A stretch of 64,000 nt of DNA from Magnolia sinica (Eukaryota > Streptophyta > Magnoliopsida > Magnoliales > Magnoliaceae), in the NCBI RefSeq assembly GCF_029962835.1, contig NC_080577.1, positions 7,168,501-7,232,500 of the forward strand, in the 5' to 3' direction. The position numbers and the translations under genes are program-made. The notes beneath the pieces were generated by a model. It made no database searches and was not told the origin of the DNA. It saw only the letters and a list, made by a program, of their open reading frames with translations. This document shows positions 34,240-47,000 of the stretch, piece by piece (the first letter of the stretch is position 1; each line of letters begins with the position of its first letter).

Positions 34240-35511
34240 TGTTGCAAAAAATATTGATTTTAATAAAATAATATATAATATATAAAAAGTTGTTTTGAAA
34301 AATACCTTTCTGTGGGTTTTTGGGAATAGTCCCACATGAAAAAGGGAAGAGAAAAATCTGTAGTTTATATGAAGGATGTAAAGTATTATAATATTTACCT
34401 ACCTAGTCTGTGGACTATGGACCTTACGTGTTCCAGTGCGTAGCACTGGAACACCCGCGCTCGCGCTCAGGCTCGGGCATGGATACGGGCTCGGTCTCGG
34501 TCACAGGCTCGGTGCGAGGGCGTGGGCATGTGAGACAGTGTGGCTGTAGAGGCGCTAGTGACGCACTTTGTACTTCGCACGTCCGCATCGTGTCGCAGAG
34601 GGTCGCTCCTTCGCGACCTTAAGCGAACCGGAGCGAGATGTGTGTGAGTCGCGGTGCGACTAAGTGGCTATGGTGGGTGGGTGGTTAACAGAGAGACTAA
34701 AGGACTGGGAGAGAAATCTCTCAGTATAAATAAAGGGACTGAAAAGAGCTGTTGCAGCAGAAACTGTAACAGCTGAGCCATTAGTGTAGGGTCCAGCTGT
34801 AACTGCTGCATGGCTAGCCCAACAGCTAGAAAACGGCTAGCTGTTGTCTCACAACAGTCAGCATGCAGCAGATTAATGGCCCATGCACAACAGTCAGAAA
34901 ACGGCTAGTTTTTCAACAGCCAAAAATGGCTTAATGAAATTTAAGTCTCTGGACCATAACCCCCTAGCCACCATAGCCTATAAAAGGAGGGCCTGGATGG
35001 GTTTCCAAACCATCTCAACTCACTCCAGCAAACCCATACGAACTGAGACAGCTAGCCCTTCTCCACTCATATATTCTAGTGTTTCCAGCAACATAGAAAG
35101 GCTTAAACCTTAGCTTGAAGAACAAACCAGCGGTGTGGTCTAGGACGGTTCAACTGAACCAGTGGCTGAAGATTTGAACTGACCTGTGCAGAAGTCGAAA
35201 CTACTTTTTCTCTTCTTTTCTTCTTCTTTTGGGATTTTTCTTTTATACTGTAATACTGCCAGAAAGTGTGTAATTGAGTTCCATTTGGTGGGCCTTCGTG
35301 TTTGTTGAACGCAGACCCACACCAGGCTCGTCGTATCCTAGAAGTTGTTTGCCTGTAACTTATCAGCATACTCAATTCACTTGAGTAGGGGCAAATAACA
35401 CTTTAAGGACAGCGTTTCAGACGTGCTTCAACCTGTCCTGATTTCAGATTATTTTGCAATTTTCGGTTTCCACATTATACAAAAATACATTAATCTGTAT
35501 AATTTCCAACA
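34240..35511 (+). repeat. 3' LTR of the plus-strand copia element
   Basis: 1272 bp from TGTTGCAAAAAATATT, directly after the polypurine tract, to TTTCCAACA. TATAAAAGG at 34979-34987 is the probable LTR TATA box; a second candidate is TATAAATAAAGGG near 34725. U3 contains a perfect hairpin, a GC-rich block and repeated CAGCTG/AACGGCTAG words. U5 is pyrimidine-rich. There is no matching 5' LTR in the window. Confidence 0.88.
34428..34454. promoter_or_regulatory. Perfect 12-bp hairpin in copia LTR U3
   Basis: GTGTTCCAGTGC, loop GTA, GCACTGGAACAC. It sits at the junction between the AT-rich start of U3 and a GC-rich block (34455-34640). It could be a protein site or a cruciform. Function unknown. 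Confidence 0.7.
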
Positions 35512-36400
35512 ATTCAAATATCACATGGACCACACCACAGAAAAGAGTAGTGATTGAAAACTCACCATTAAAATTTTCCAAGAGCCACCAAAGTTTTGGA
35601 TTAAGTTGATATTTGTTTTTCTCTTCATCCAGGTGCCCGTGACTTAATGAACAGGCTGGATGACAAATAAATATTGAAGTGAGTGCTAAAAATATTTTAA
35701 TGATGGGTATTCAATCTCCACTGTTTACCTATGGTGTGGTCTAATTTCATATAAACCTCAACTTCATTTGTTAGATCTGGCATACGATTGAGATTAAAAA
35801 AGGTTTAGTGGGCGTGCCTCAAAACACTTGATAAGACTTGTGATTTTTCAATTTCATTGCTGAATTTACCGGTATCTATCTACCATTCCCTCTTTGCCTT
35901 CACACCAAAATGAAAACTATTTGTGGTGTTTTGAAGGGTGATTGAGTGGTGATATATTATATCCACCTCATCCATCCGATTTGCAATATCATTTTAGTAC
36001 ATTATACCAAAACTGTAGTGGATCCAAAACTCGAGTATACTACACGAGAGGAAACAATGAGAATTTAGTAACTACCGTTGAAACATTCATTGAGCTACGA
36101 AAGCTTTTTATTATGCTAACTTTTTCGTGATTTTACTTCATCCCATTATGAATGACATCATAAACGGTTTGGATGGCATATAAACATCAACATGGAGCTT
36201 GGGAAGGTTTTAATAGTAGGAAAGTCATTCCCCTAGTTTTCCACCGTGTATGACCCATTTAAGTTATGAATCTACCTCATTTTTTGTAGTATATCTTAAA
36301 ATGATCTCTCAAGCAAAACATACAAACGGAGTGAATTTCTTGCAAGCATCATGGTGGACACTATATAGCATCCAAGTAGCCACCTTGCTACATGCGCATT
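35512..36400. mobile_element. Degraded W-family MITE relics
   Basis: Two successive sets of the family words (CACATGGACCACACCACAG, then GTTTTGGATTAAGTTGATATT, then TATGGTGTGGTC; and again from about 35940). Ends approximate, non-coding. Confidence 0.45.
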
Positions 36401-36464
36401 CTGTATGCAATCCGGCTCCTGGGGACATGGATTTCATGCCAAGCCCTTCGCATTAAGTTCCTAT

Positions 36465-36860
36465 GCCAGAAACCTAGGTGGGTCTAACCATCATGTTTTT
36501 TTAAAAATCCACTAAGTCCATACTTATTTTAGCTCATTTAAAGAGGTAAAAAATGAGTCAGATCCAATACTCGAGTGGACCGAAGATGTGAGGATTGAAC
36601 GCCCATAGTTAAAATATCCATAGGGCAATATAAGTTTTGAATTGATATAATATTTTGTGTTCTCAGTTCATCCCAGTACGAATGACGTTGTGAACGGTAT
36701 GGATGGCCCGTAAACATTTCCTACCCACATCTTCATTTGGTGTGGCCCACTTAAATCTTGGATCCTATTTAATTTTTCTCTCAGGTAATAGAATGATCAC
36801 AAAACGGATGGATGGGGTAGGTTTCTCAAAAAATATGACGGTGAGCCCTGCCTAGCTTCC
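36465..36860. mobile_element. Degraded W-family MITE
   Basis: The left arm near GGTGGGTCTAACCATCATG mirrors AATATGACGGTGAGCCC at the right. GGTGTGGCCCACTTAAATC lies between them. No coding content. Confidence 0.45.
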
Positions 36861-36949
36861 TAGCGCATGAACTTCCGGGTATAGACTTTCCCATGAAATC
36901 CGCGTGTTATTCTCTGGATCAACTGGCGTCCAAAACGGATTGGCTACTC

Positions 36950-37300
36950 TCCTATCGGTGCTCTGTGGACCCAGCATGATGTATGTGTCTCATCCATGTC
37001 GTCTATACGTTTTTAAAAATAATTTTTTGATATGAACCCAAAACTGAGGTAGATCAAAATCTCAAGTGGGCGACACAGTGTTGATTGAACTCTCACCATT
37101 AAAAACTTCCCGGGGCTACCAAAGTTTTGGATCAAGCTAATATTTGTTTTTTGCAATCACCAGGTGTGTGTGACCTAATATACATGTTGGATGTCAAATA
37201 AACGTCACAGTAGGCCCTAAAAAAAAAATAACAGTAAGAATCATTATCACTGTTGCTGCTTGCTGTGGTGTGGTCCACTTGAGATTTGGACCCACCATAA
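36950..37300. mobile_element. W-family MITE
   Basis: Starts near GTGGACCCAGCATGATG, has TTTTGGATCAAGCTAATATTTG in the centre and ends near GTGTGGTCCACTTGAG, where it is replaced by the left arm of the TCCCATGAGG-type family (about 37290). Confidence 0.5.
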
Positions 37301-37382
37301 TGCGTGTCCAACATCTACTCCATCAGTCAGATGCAACATTCAATGGTAGGCCACGGGCTTAATAATCAAGTCAATCCATGGT

Positions 37383-37918
37383 TTGATGATCCAGATTGTT
37401 GATACAGGACCGACTGTGGGTAGACCATGCCACGTAAATCAATATAATTTGATCAATGTAATTTTTCCGTGACGTCTGGAATACTAGACTCAACGATTGT
37501 GCCCAGACCTAAAATCAAAGCTCCTTTATCAATCGGGCTGGATCTGGGCCGTGTATAAGAGCCTGTAACCCTGCTCAGCCTGTTAACAGTTACAAGGGCA
37601 TTTTTGTCATATTTCTTGAACAGCCTGATCTTGCACAAAAGTGGATCCGCTTCGGGCCGGGCCATGCATAACCATCACGGATCAGCTTCGGACCTGGATG
37701 TTTTGGCCCGTCAACACATGGGCCAGGCTCGGGTCTTGGATTGACTTTGCAGGCTGGGCCTAATGTTGTAGGGGAAAATAAAAAACACTGCCGATCCGAG
37801 CTTGCTGCTGGGTTCGGCTCCGATTTTGAATCGTTCGGGCGAACGTCTGATGGGCCAGGCCTATTAAAATTTTGATTTTACTTGGCCCGAACCTGGCCCA
37901 CTACACCCCTCCGATCAT
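37383..37918. repeat. Composite repeat block B (partner of 6285-7250)
   Basis: Same sequence as the first half of block A, with an extra segment of about 90 bp (about 37535-37630) not present in A. Followed directly by a hAT MITE, as in block A. Confidence 0.6.
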
Positions 37919-38447
37919 TAGAGGCTGGGGCATCAAGTCGAGCCGGACCGAGTTAGGGCTGACTCAACTCGATCCAGTTTTGAAATAGACCTGACCAGAA
38001 CTCGACTCTACTCAGTAACGAGTCTAGCATACCCAACCCGATCCAAGTCCGGTGTGCACTTGACTAATCTAGACTGAGTGACCCAATGACAAGCATCGAA
38101 TCAGGTTAGGTGTGGCAGGCATTCGCAGGCTGAATCACATCTCCAAACCTATTTACACATGCCGGAATTGCAGCATCTTTACCGATTACATACATGGCAT
38201 CTTAAATCTGATTTTGGCTTTTATTTTTATTTTATTTTTTTATTTTTTTAATGTATGAGTCAGGGAGTTATTACCAAGTCAGATTTTGGATCAAGTTGAG
38301 TCAAGCTACCGGGTGACTCGAACTTGGCTTGATTTGAGTTTGGATGGGACGAAAGGCTACTCAGTTAGATGAACTCACCCACTCAGTTGGTGTCAAGTCG
38401 GGTCTAAACAAGTTTGCCAAGTCTAAACAGTACGGTGCCCAGCTCTA
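37919..38447. mobile_element. hAT-type MITE, TAGAGCTGGGCA family
   Basis: TAGAGGCTGGGGCATC at the left and GGTGCCCAGCTCTA at the right. Flanks are CCGATCAT (37911-37918) and CCGACCAT (38448-38455), 7 of 8 identical. 529 bp without foreign insert, so probably closest to the family's basic length. Confidence 0.8.
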
Positions 38448-38455
38448 CCGACCAT

Positions 38456-39591
38456 TAATGAGCGCTAAGAACGTAAGGTGCATGGCCCAAAAATTACAAA
38501 TAAACGATCCAGCCACTCAATTTTCTATTTTCACAAACAAACTAGGATTTCTAATGGTTTCCCTTCTCAGCCGTACATTTGATTGACACTAGTCAGATAG
38601 CCGAGATCCTCTAACCCTTGTAAATTTAAGAGTGGTCTGGCAATTTCTACGGGCCGGATTGATGCACATGTGGGACATGGGTTCGGGGATATATCTGGAT
38701 GCAAGTTCTCGCCTGAGACGAGAATTATGAAGAGCACCAGTTTCTTTTTCGGCCATTGGTGAGAACCGGTGGGGCCCGCCCATCTGTTGCGTCAACACAG
38801 AGAATTCTACTATGCTTCGTTACCAACTTGTCCACCAAGAAAACGCGATGCCAAGAATATCGTATGACCGAGTTAGGAGACAATAATAGGTAATTGATTT
38901 CTTCACACGTGCCTACAGATCAGGGCCATTCATGAAGTAGTTCCCGTCTCATACAGGATCTGGCCCAAAAATATCAGCCTTGTCCGCTCATCAGGTGGGT
39001 CTGAGGAATTTCATGATCCTAGAGCCCAGCGTGGAGTTTGTACTAGTGGGGCCCACAATTTCATGATCCAGACCGTTAATCTCATGGGCTCGAACGTGGA
39101 TGAACCAAGAGCCTTAAAGTCTAACATCCATCCAATCTCTGCATTTCTTTCACTTAATTTTAATTATATAATGATAATTTTTACAGGATTATTGAGATTA
39201 AGGCTATCGACGTTGTGTGCCTAAATTGCCTTTCGCCCATATGTTGAATTATTCCGGGTGGGCTGATAAGCTGGACGTATGTAAAATTTTTATGCTGCTT
39301 ATCTTCATTGAGAACCTTGATTGAGATCAATTTCATCTTTGGGTTATTATTTTGGATAGCAAGTAAATGTTTGATGCCACTGTATCCATCCGTGTTTGAT
39401 GGCGGCTTTTTCTTATAATATGGTCCACTTCAAATTTAGACATACTTCATTTTTAAGCTCATGTTCTAATAAAATGATATGGGAAAACAAATAGCCAGCG
39501 TGTATGTAAATTACATATATCAAAATGAACCCCATGGTAAGGGCAGCACATTCTTGGTCGTGGCCACACTCAATTAGCAGCCCATCAATGG
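38456..39591. other. No gene; MITE fragments
   Basis: Non-coding. About 39230-39545 carries W-family words (TGGTCCACTTCAAATTTAGA, GTATGTAAATTACATA). The remainder shows no structure I can name. Confidence 0.4.
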
Positions 39592-39599
39592 TGTGTTTG

Positions 39600-40393
39600 T
39601 AGAGCTATACATGAGTAGACTTGGCTTGGTAACTCGCTCGACTCCGCTCGAAAAAGCTCGACTCAACTTAGATTGAAACTCTGTTCGCACCGAGTCGAGT
39701 CATATTTTGGGAGCTCGGAACATTTCGAGTCGAGTCCGAGCTGGACCTAGCTCGAATTGATTCGGATCGAGTTTAAGTGAGTATATAAGGAAAAAAAAAC
39801 CCTCTACGCCCGACCCTATTCATTTCACTCAACAACAACCCTAACCCCATTTCTCCCTCCAAATCACCAAAATCGTCCAAATCGGTCGTCTGTTCACCCA
39901 ATACTCTCGAATAATCTTCTCTCCCGACGATATTCCTTCTTCTAACGTTTGTCCGAACGATCTCTTCTCTCAACGATATTCCTTCTTCTAACGTCTATCC
40001 GGACAATCTCCTCTCCTGGACGAAGTCTACTCTCAGACGATCTCCTCTCTCGGCGATATTCCTCTCCCAAAGTGAGTCATCTCCTCCACTCTCACCATTT
40101 TATCTGGCGAGCAACGTCCGTCCGAGTAGCGGAACCCATCCGACCAGCGACCACTGGCTAAACGAATCTCTGAACCTGAGTACAGTCGGACACCCCTTGG
40201 TACAGCTGGATGGTGTCTCTGGTACAGTCGAACGCCACTGTCTCGAACTTGACTTGAAAACTCAACTCAAACTCAGCTCGGACTAGATCGAGCTGTTGGC
40301 CAAGCCGAGCACAAGCTATTGCTCCAAGCTTGAAGGCCGAGCCGAGCACGAGTTGGGCAAAGCTCCGCTCGGCTTGACTCATGTACACCTCTA
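39600..40393. mobile_element. hAT-type non-autonomous element with promoter-like leader
   Basis: The left end TAGAGCTATACATGAGT is the inverse of ACTCATGTACACCTCTA at the right, apart from two bases. Flanks are identical, TGTGTTTG (39592-39599 and 40394-40401). Inside, TATATAAGG (about 39783) is followed by a pyrimidine-rich leader with CAACAACAACCCTAACCCC and by an imperfect 50-bp tandem (CGATATTCCTTCTTCTAACG at about 39928 and 39978). This looks like the promoter and 5' leader of an autonomous hAT or of a captured gene, kept after the coding part was lost. Confidence 0.85.
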
Positions 40394-40404
40394 TGTGTTT
40401 GTGC

Positions 40405-40419
40405 TAGGCACGGTGGGCC

Positions 40420-40450
<31 letters not shown>

Positions 40451-40825
40451 TTTTTTTATATCCATGCCTTCCATCCGTTTTTGACCCTCATGAAGTTTAG
40501 GTGGACCACTAACAGTGGGGATTAGCAGAAATTGGGGACAATGATACACACCGTTGAAACCTTTTAAAGGCCCACTATCACTACAATAATTATTTGTCAT
40601 CCGACATGTTGGTAGGGTCAGATCTGGATGAAGGGAAGCATATGCATTTAATCCAAAAAATTTGTGCCGCCAAAGAATATTTTAATGGTAGGCGTTCAAT
40701 CACCACTGCTTCATATGGTGTTGTGGCCCTTTCGACCTTCGGATCGGCTTATTTTGTTTTCGTGCGCTGAAATAAGGGTCAAAACGGATGGACGGCGTGG
40801 ATATAAAATACATAACATCACCACC
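40405..40825. mobile_element. W-family MITE directly upstream of the OPA3-like gene
   Basis: Starts with CACGGTGGGCC, then (TA)n(TG)n at about 40422-40450, and ends GGATGGACGGCGTGGATATAAAATACATAACATC. Its right arm carries TATAAAAT (40803-40810), followed about 30 bp later by unique, transcribed-looking sequence of the gene's 5' UTR. Confidence 0.6.
40803..40810 (+). promoter_or_regulatory. Candidate TATA box of the OPA3-like gene
   Basis: TATAAAAT, 252 bp before the ATG. It is the only good TATA box in the first 300 bp upstream and lies in the arm of a MITE. If used, transcription would start near 40835, giving a 5' UTR of about 225 nt, unless the UTR is spliced. Confidence 0.4.
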
Positions 40826-41061
40826 GCTGGGTTGGTGCTGGCAACAGCACCCAATCCGTGTCTTCTCGAATGACCTGGGCCTCCGCTCTGCGAAGCTGTG
40901 TCGGAAACCTCCTCTCAAAGCATGCCGAGTACTCCCTCTCTCTCCGACGGCCCATGAAAATTACGAAAATACCCTGATGCCTTGTCCTTGCTATTTCCTG
41001 CTTTCTATCTCAAGTAACTCTCTCTCCCAAACGCAAGAACAGAGCTGGTGCTGATAGGAGC

Positions 41062-44000
41062 ATGATTCTGCCTGTTGTGAAGCTTGGAACCTTAGCCTTG
41101 AAGACCATATGCAAACCAATAGCTTCCAGACTCAAAAAAGAGGCTGGGCTCCACCCCAAATTCCGCCGCTTGATCATCAACATTGCCCAGGTGGGCCCTA
41201 CTTCCTTCCTCTTTTTCTTCATTTCTTTCTTTTCAGTTCCATATTCGAACCTTTTTATATCCATGCCGATGGTAATGAACGGTTATTAACATAATCCGTA
41301 CGCCTCACTTGATTATTTATTTATTTATTATTTTTAATGTCGATGTATGTATTGGGATTTTTCTTTCCAAAATCCCCTTTCACGAATTTGTTTCTCCTGG
41401 CTTCCCATCACTGTCTTGAGTTCGTTTTTCCTCCATCGCGACTCAGGATTGCAGCGTGAGTCGCTCCATTGGGGGGTCCCAATGCTGAGATGATTGGATG
41501 ATTTGAACCGTTTATCTTCTTGGTACTATCATTGATAAGCGTTGTTCCCATAAGAATTCTTCAGTGATAATCCTGACCTTCGATTTCTGAAGTCGAATGT
41601 GGGCCATCGAAGATCTTGTCTTCAATGTTCTAAATTCGTTCATGCATACTGATGGTTGGAATCATCTGTTCACACCTAGTTTTCTTCAGGTGGCCTGTAT
41701 AGCATGGAGCCCAGAGCATGGGCGGTTCCGATCATCCATCTCAGAGTCTTGGCATGTGGGCCCCAATGGGGGCAACCCATGCTGGCAATCCCGAATCATG
41801 AGATAGGCAAAATTGAGATGCTTGCAACTTCCTACATTTTGCTTCAGGAATTTAAGTAGGAATAAAGGAATACGAGGGATGCTAAGCCATCATGTGATGA
41901 TTTATGGGAGAATATTGAGAAATTGCAGATGGGACGGGTTATTGTTTTCTATTTTGGAAAGGGAGAAATGCTACGGAGGCATGCCCCGCCTTGCCATTTG
42001 GTGATCTAGACAGTTCATTTGGAAGGTCCCACCCCGATGACCATGCTGTGAACATCCACATGTTGATCTAGACAGTTCATTTGGAAGCCCTCTCAGCTCC
42101 TATCGGGGTTGCTAACTGAGTCGAGGCTGAGATTCGGGCCTTTGGCAGGGTATGACTTTTGGGAGAGCTCAATTACCTTCACCCCTACCATCAATCATTG
42201 AAGGTGACTCGGCTAATGTGATTGGGTAGGCATTTGAATGAGGACTGTCACTAGTGCTTCTCTTGTTGGGTGGAAGAGATTAGAGGGATTAAGGGGACCT
42301 TCTCAATACCCTTCTCTCATGTTAATAGAGAGGCGAATGCAGTGGGCATGTAGCTGATGATCTTGTCAAATGGGATGTTTCCCTTCAATCTCTTGTGATT
42401 GGAGATGCTTCATTCATCTCTACAAGAAGTTGTTTGGCAAGAGAGGAACCCTTGTGGTAATGTTGGAGGGCAGGTTGAAGAATCAAAATCTCTCTCCCAG
42501 AAAAAAAAAATAATAACAAATAAAAAAAAAAAAAAGAAGAAACATCTAAACTGAGGGATGTTGTTCATGTCCTTCCATCTTATCTCATGGATTGTGTTGC
42601 CATTGCTGATGTAATGAAGTGGAAGTTACCAAATGGTAATTTCCTTAATTAGCATTCCGATTGAGGGTCTGGGCTCCAAATTGCAGTCTCATTACTTTCA
42701 AGTTGGAGATGAGAGGAAATAACCACAATTTGCGAGCTGCTTCTGCATAATGAATTCTAGGAAACACCGTAATTTTGACATCTCTTTGATTAAACTGTGA
42801 GTTGCAATACAAATTCTCCTGCCTATCTAAACACAACCCTGATGTTGTAGTAACTACTTAAGATTGCTGATACTACATTACTGGGCCCCTAAGTTCACAC
42901 ATTGGATATGTTTAGAGAGGCTAATTAATTGGCCAATATGCTTGTTAGGGAGCATGTGAGCTGTTCTCTGTGTTGGGTTGTGCATGTTTAACCTATCAAC
43001 CTTGCATCATAACTGCTAGAGCATGTCCAATGAAAAGAGTTGCATTATGGGGTATTTCCATTATACTTCAATGTGCAATATAAAATTGCATGAACTCATC
43101 TTACTAACACTTACTACATTCTGTCGTCAGCCTTCCTTTTTGAGTAAATTGCTTGATAGTGATTGCATTTGGACAGGATGTGAATGGAGGTAGTAAGAAA
43201 AGATTTGATGACCTATGGTTTAATGGATGATTATTATTATTATTACTATTATTTTGAAGGATGGTTTAACGGATGATATGGTCCTTGATTGAGCGAAATG
43301 GTGGAATTGGATTTGTATGGCTGACCCTAGCCCTAGAAGATGATGATGATGAACAACTGCTTCTCAGACCTTTTAGAAGGAACATTGTAACTTGATTTTT
43401 TAAATGACAGGAATCACAGGGTGCTGAAGCTCAGAAATCATACAGTTTGCAGAGGCATAAGGTTTCATCATGTAGGGCCCATATTTCAATGTTTCAAAGC
43501 GTTGGTATAATAGGATCCACTGTGATGGGGAATGCACCAAAAATCTCACTAATGAATAGCATAACCTTTCAGTCAGTGACCTGGTAATAGAGACAATTTT
43601 ACAGCAATGATCCAGATCCGGATGAAAATAAGAGAAATATCAAATGGTTAAGATACTCCAATCCGGAAAATTTTTAGGCATCCCTCATCTGTGTTGGTTC
43701 CCATAAAATCAACATTCTGCATCATGAAGCACGTCCCCTACATGAATGGAATCTTGTGCCCCAGAAAACTCCTTTTTTTTCCCAGAGGCCCAACACCCTA
43801 TAGTTTCTTTTATGTATATGTGGTATGCTTTATCTCAATACTAATACTTTTATCTACTTAATGGATTTAGATACATTTGGTATTCACATGATACATTTGT
43901 TTTTAAATGGAACAACAATACTTCACTGGTAAAGGGGCAAAAGATACAAGAAGGAACCAATTCCTAAAATAGCATTAAAATATCAATTCAACCTCACTCA

Positions 44001-47000
44001 GTGACACAAGAGGGAGGGGTTTGGGTGAATGGCTAGCGCCGTGGGTGTGCTCCCCACAGACGCAAGTTTGATTCCCCTCCCCGTGCTTTACCTGATGCAT
44101 GTGGTTTGCGGGTGATCGTGTGCATTTCCAGGGATTAGTCTCGTCTTAAAAAGGGGCAGGGACACCCTGTTATCATATATATAGAGGAAGTTACTTAAAG
44201 GACTATTCACCCCGCATGCCTAAGATTTGTTTTTTCAACCTCACTTAGTGACATAAGAGGGAGGGGAAAAGAAGATGCATAGGCTGGAAGTTAGATCCCT
44301 TACCTGTTGCATCCATGGTTCTGCACAGTCTCCATAATCCATCCTAGAGGCATACACGATCATTGAAAACTCCTCACTCAATGATCGTGTATGCTTGCCG
44401 ATGCGCATAATACTCATGCGATTGACTTCCCTTAACAATCTCTTTGTTGGCTCTCCTTAATGATCTTCTCTAAAATTATTTGGTAGCTCTATTGGAGTGC
44501 AAATATGATTATTTATTTATTTATTTATTATTTTTTTTATTTTTATTTTTACACTCGTTGTCTGCCTCACGGTGCTTGTCTTGAAACATAACCTTTCTGA
44601 CTTTCTATGGAATTCTAATGTGTTATTCCTGATGTCCAATTGAAATCAGGCAAACCACCGATTCACCACAACCATGCAAAGACGCCTTTATGGTCATGCA
44701 ACTAATGTTAAGATCCATCCTTTGAATGAGGAAAAAGCTGTTCAAGCTGCTGCAGATCTTATTGGGGAACTTTTCGTCTTCTCGGTAATCTTCTTTCTTA
44801 TTAGCCTACTGTTAGCCCCCGTTAAACCGCATAAGTTCTATAGTTAATTTGTGTTTGAATGCATTGTTTCATCCATGTACCGTGTGACCACTCACGGCAA
44901 GTTGGTGATAGTGGATATGCATGTGTGCATGGATGTGGCCATTGTGGGTGGTTGGATCAGGGTGATGGGGTTGGATTTATGGGGTCTCATGCGGATTTTT
45001 CCTGCATGCACAAATATAGGTTTATGTGAGAGTGTGCACACATGCGCTCTTCTGCGTGCAAGTGTGATACACATGCATGTGCATCAGGGTCAGCTTGAGG
45101 ATCCAGTTATTTACTAATTGCTCAAACTTCAGACTGGTTATTATGCTTCTTTTTTCATGAGTGATAAAGATTTAAGTAATGCTCCTTACTTGATTGACCT
45201 ATGACCACATATAATATACTTCCTTGGTTTAAATAGGTTGCAGGAGCTGCTGTTATCTTTGAGGTTCAAAGAAGTTCTAGGTCTGAAGCTAGAAAGGAAG
45301 AACTACGAAAACAGGAGCTGGAGGTAAGCTATGATGGTTCTCTTTCTTGTTTAGACAATTGGATTTGGACTAGGGCTAATGGGTGGCCAGCCTTGTCGAT
45401 CCTTCAGGCCTGGCTCAACAAGAAACGTGCTCAGGCTTTGACCATTGAGCCTGTGGCCTGGGCTCATGCCTAAAAAGTCAAGCCTAACTACTAATCAGGT
45501 TGAGCTTGGGCTTTCATCCTCGCCCAGCATGGTGACCCTTTATTTAGAATGCTAAACCTAAATATAAATAGACATTACAATGAAATGAAGCCGTAATTTG
45601 CTTCATACCTATGATGTTTAATCACTCTTCAAAAAAACAAAAAAAAAAAAAAACTATGATGTTTAATCAGGCTTGAGTCTGTGAGGTTTAACTGGGCTCA
45701 AGTTCGGAAATGGGCCTGTTAAATTTATCAGGCGTTTTCCTATTACATTTTATCATTCTTGGTCCTGTTACCTTTTTACCTTTTTTATCAAGATACTTGC
45801 ATTGCTTTCTACAAAACATGTCCAACATAAATGTGTCACAGACAAGGATTCGCTATAATGACCACTGCATGTGTTTCATTCTCTTTGATCCTCTCTTTTC
45901 TTGCTTTTTATGCTCTCCCGCTTAGAATGAGAAAGAGGAGAGGTTGTTTTCAATTGGTGTCCACCAATTCTTTGCTTTCTACAAAACATACCCACCATAA
46001 ATGTGTCAGAGGCATTTTGCACATCTTGTGCAAGAGCAAAAACATTCCACATTGTTATGAAGATTTTTACGCCAAATGAAAGAGAAATATCATGAGATGG
46101 AAATGGAGTTCCAAAGCTAGCCCAAAGTTAGTTATAATTATAATTTTTAACTATTATCTGCTCCAACTAGTCATCATTATTCATTGGTGCACCAGATTTT
46201 CTAAAAATTCTGCCAAAGAGATAATCGAGCGATGGGTCCCAAAGTTATGGGAAGGTAGAAAGCTTCCACTAGTAAAGAATTAGAGTGCTGTGGCAATGGA
46301 CATTCTTAAGGAAAGGGAATGGGCTTTTGATGGTTTGGCAGTTCAAATTTGATTTTATGAAGATGTTTGGTGTGGTGGAACTCCTTTGAGTTGGAGTGTT
46401 TTGGTTGTAGCCATATTCACATCAGACTGGGGAGTGAAGTTTAGAGGTTACTACGAGTGATGGGGGTTTTAAGATAGTGAAATTACCTAGGACTTGAAGG
46501 ATGGAGAGCTGATCAATAGCTGATTTACCAGGCAAGACAGAAGTTATCTCCATTTCTATTCGTGGTGTGGATGATAGGTTTTGGATAGGAGAACAGAACT
46601 TGGTTTTCTTTGTTAGATCCATAGCTCACAAACCCAGACTTAGACTTGGGTCTATCACAGAGTTGAGTGGACTCAGGACTTGGCGGGTCGACTAGGAGGA
46701 TTGAGAATTTTATTTTTTAGTTATATTTATATTTATTATAAAAGTAAAATAAAAATAAAAATTATTAGATATTCTCCTCCCATGTTTACATTTTTTAAAA
46801 CTCATCCAAGTCCTGCCAAACAGAAACTCATGTTTTGGAATTGGTTGACGCAGGTGAGTTAGCCCCAAGTCATGTTCAATTTGGATGCCTCTCGGCCCAG
46901 TCACCAGTTGATGACTGGGCCTAGTTGACTCACCCAGGTCCTGGGTTGATTTGTTGGGTTGGCAATCTATGGGTAAATCATTCTACAGGCTTTGTTAATG

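Larger units (their letters stand above)
41191..44649 (+). other. Intron 1 of the OPA3-like gene
   Basis: 3.46 kb, starting GTGGGC and ending with AATCAG. It holds a LINE 3' end with poly(A), an Au-like SINE and TA-rich simple repeats. No other gene. Confidence 0.85.

Noticed and set aside
40038-40390. Coding frame in the right half of the 39600 hAT element
   Set aside because: GAGTCG-rich subterminal repeat translated by chance; no transposase motif.
44851-45117. Open frame in intron 2 of the OPA3-like gene
   Set aside because: It lies wholly within an intron with clean splice sites, and the sequence has no recognisable domain.
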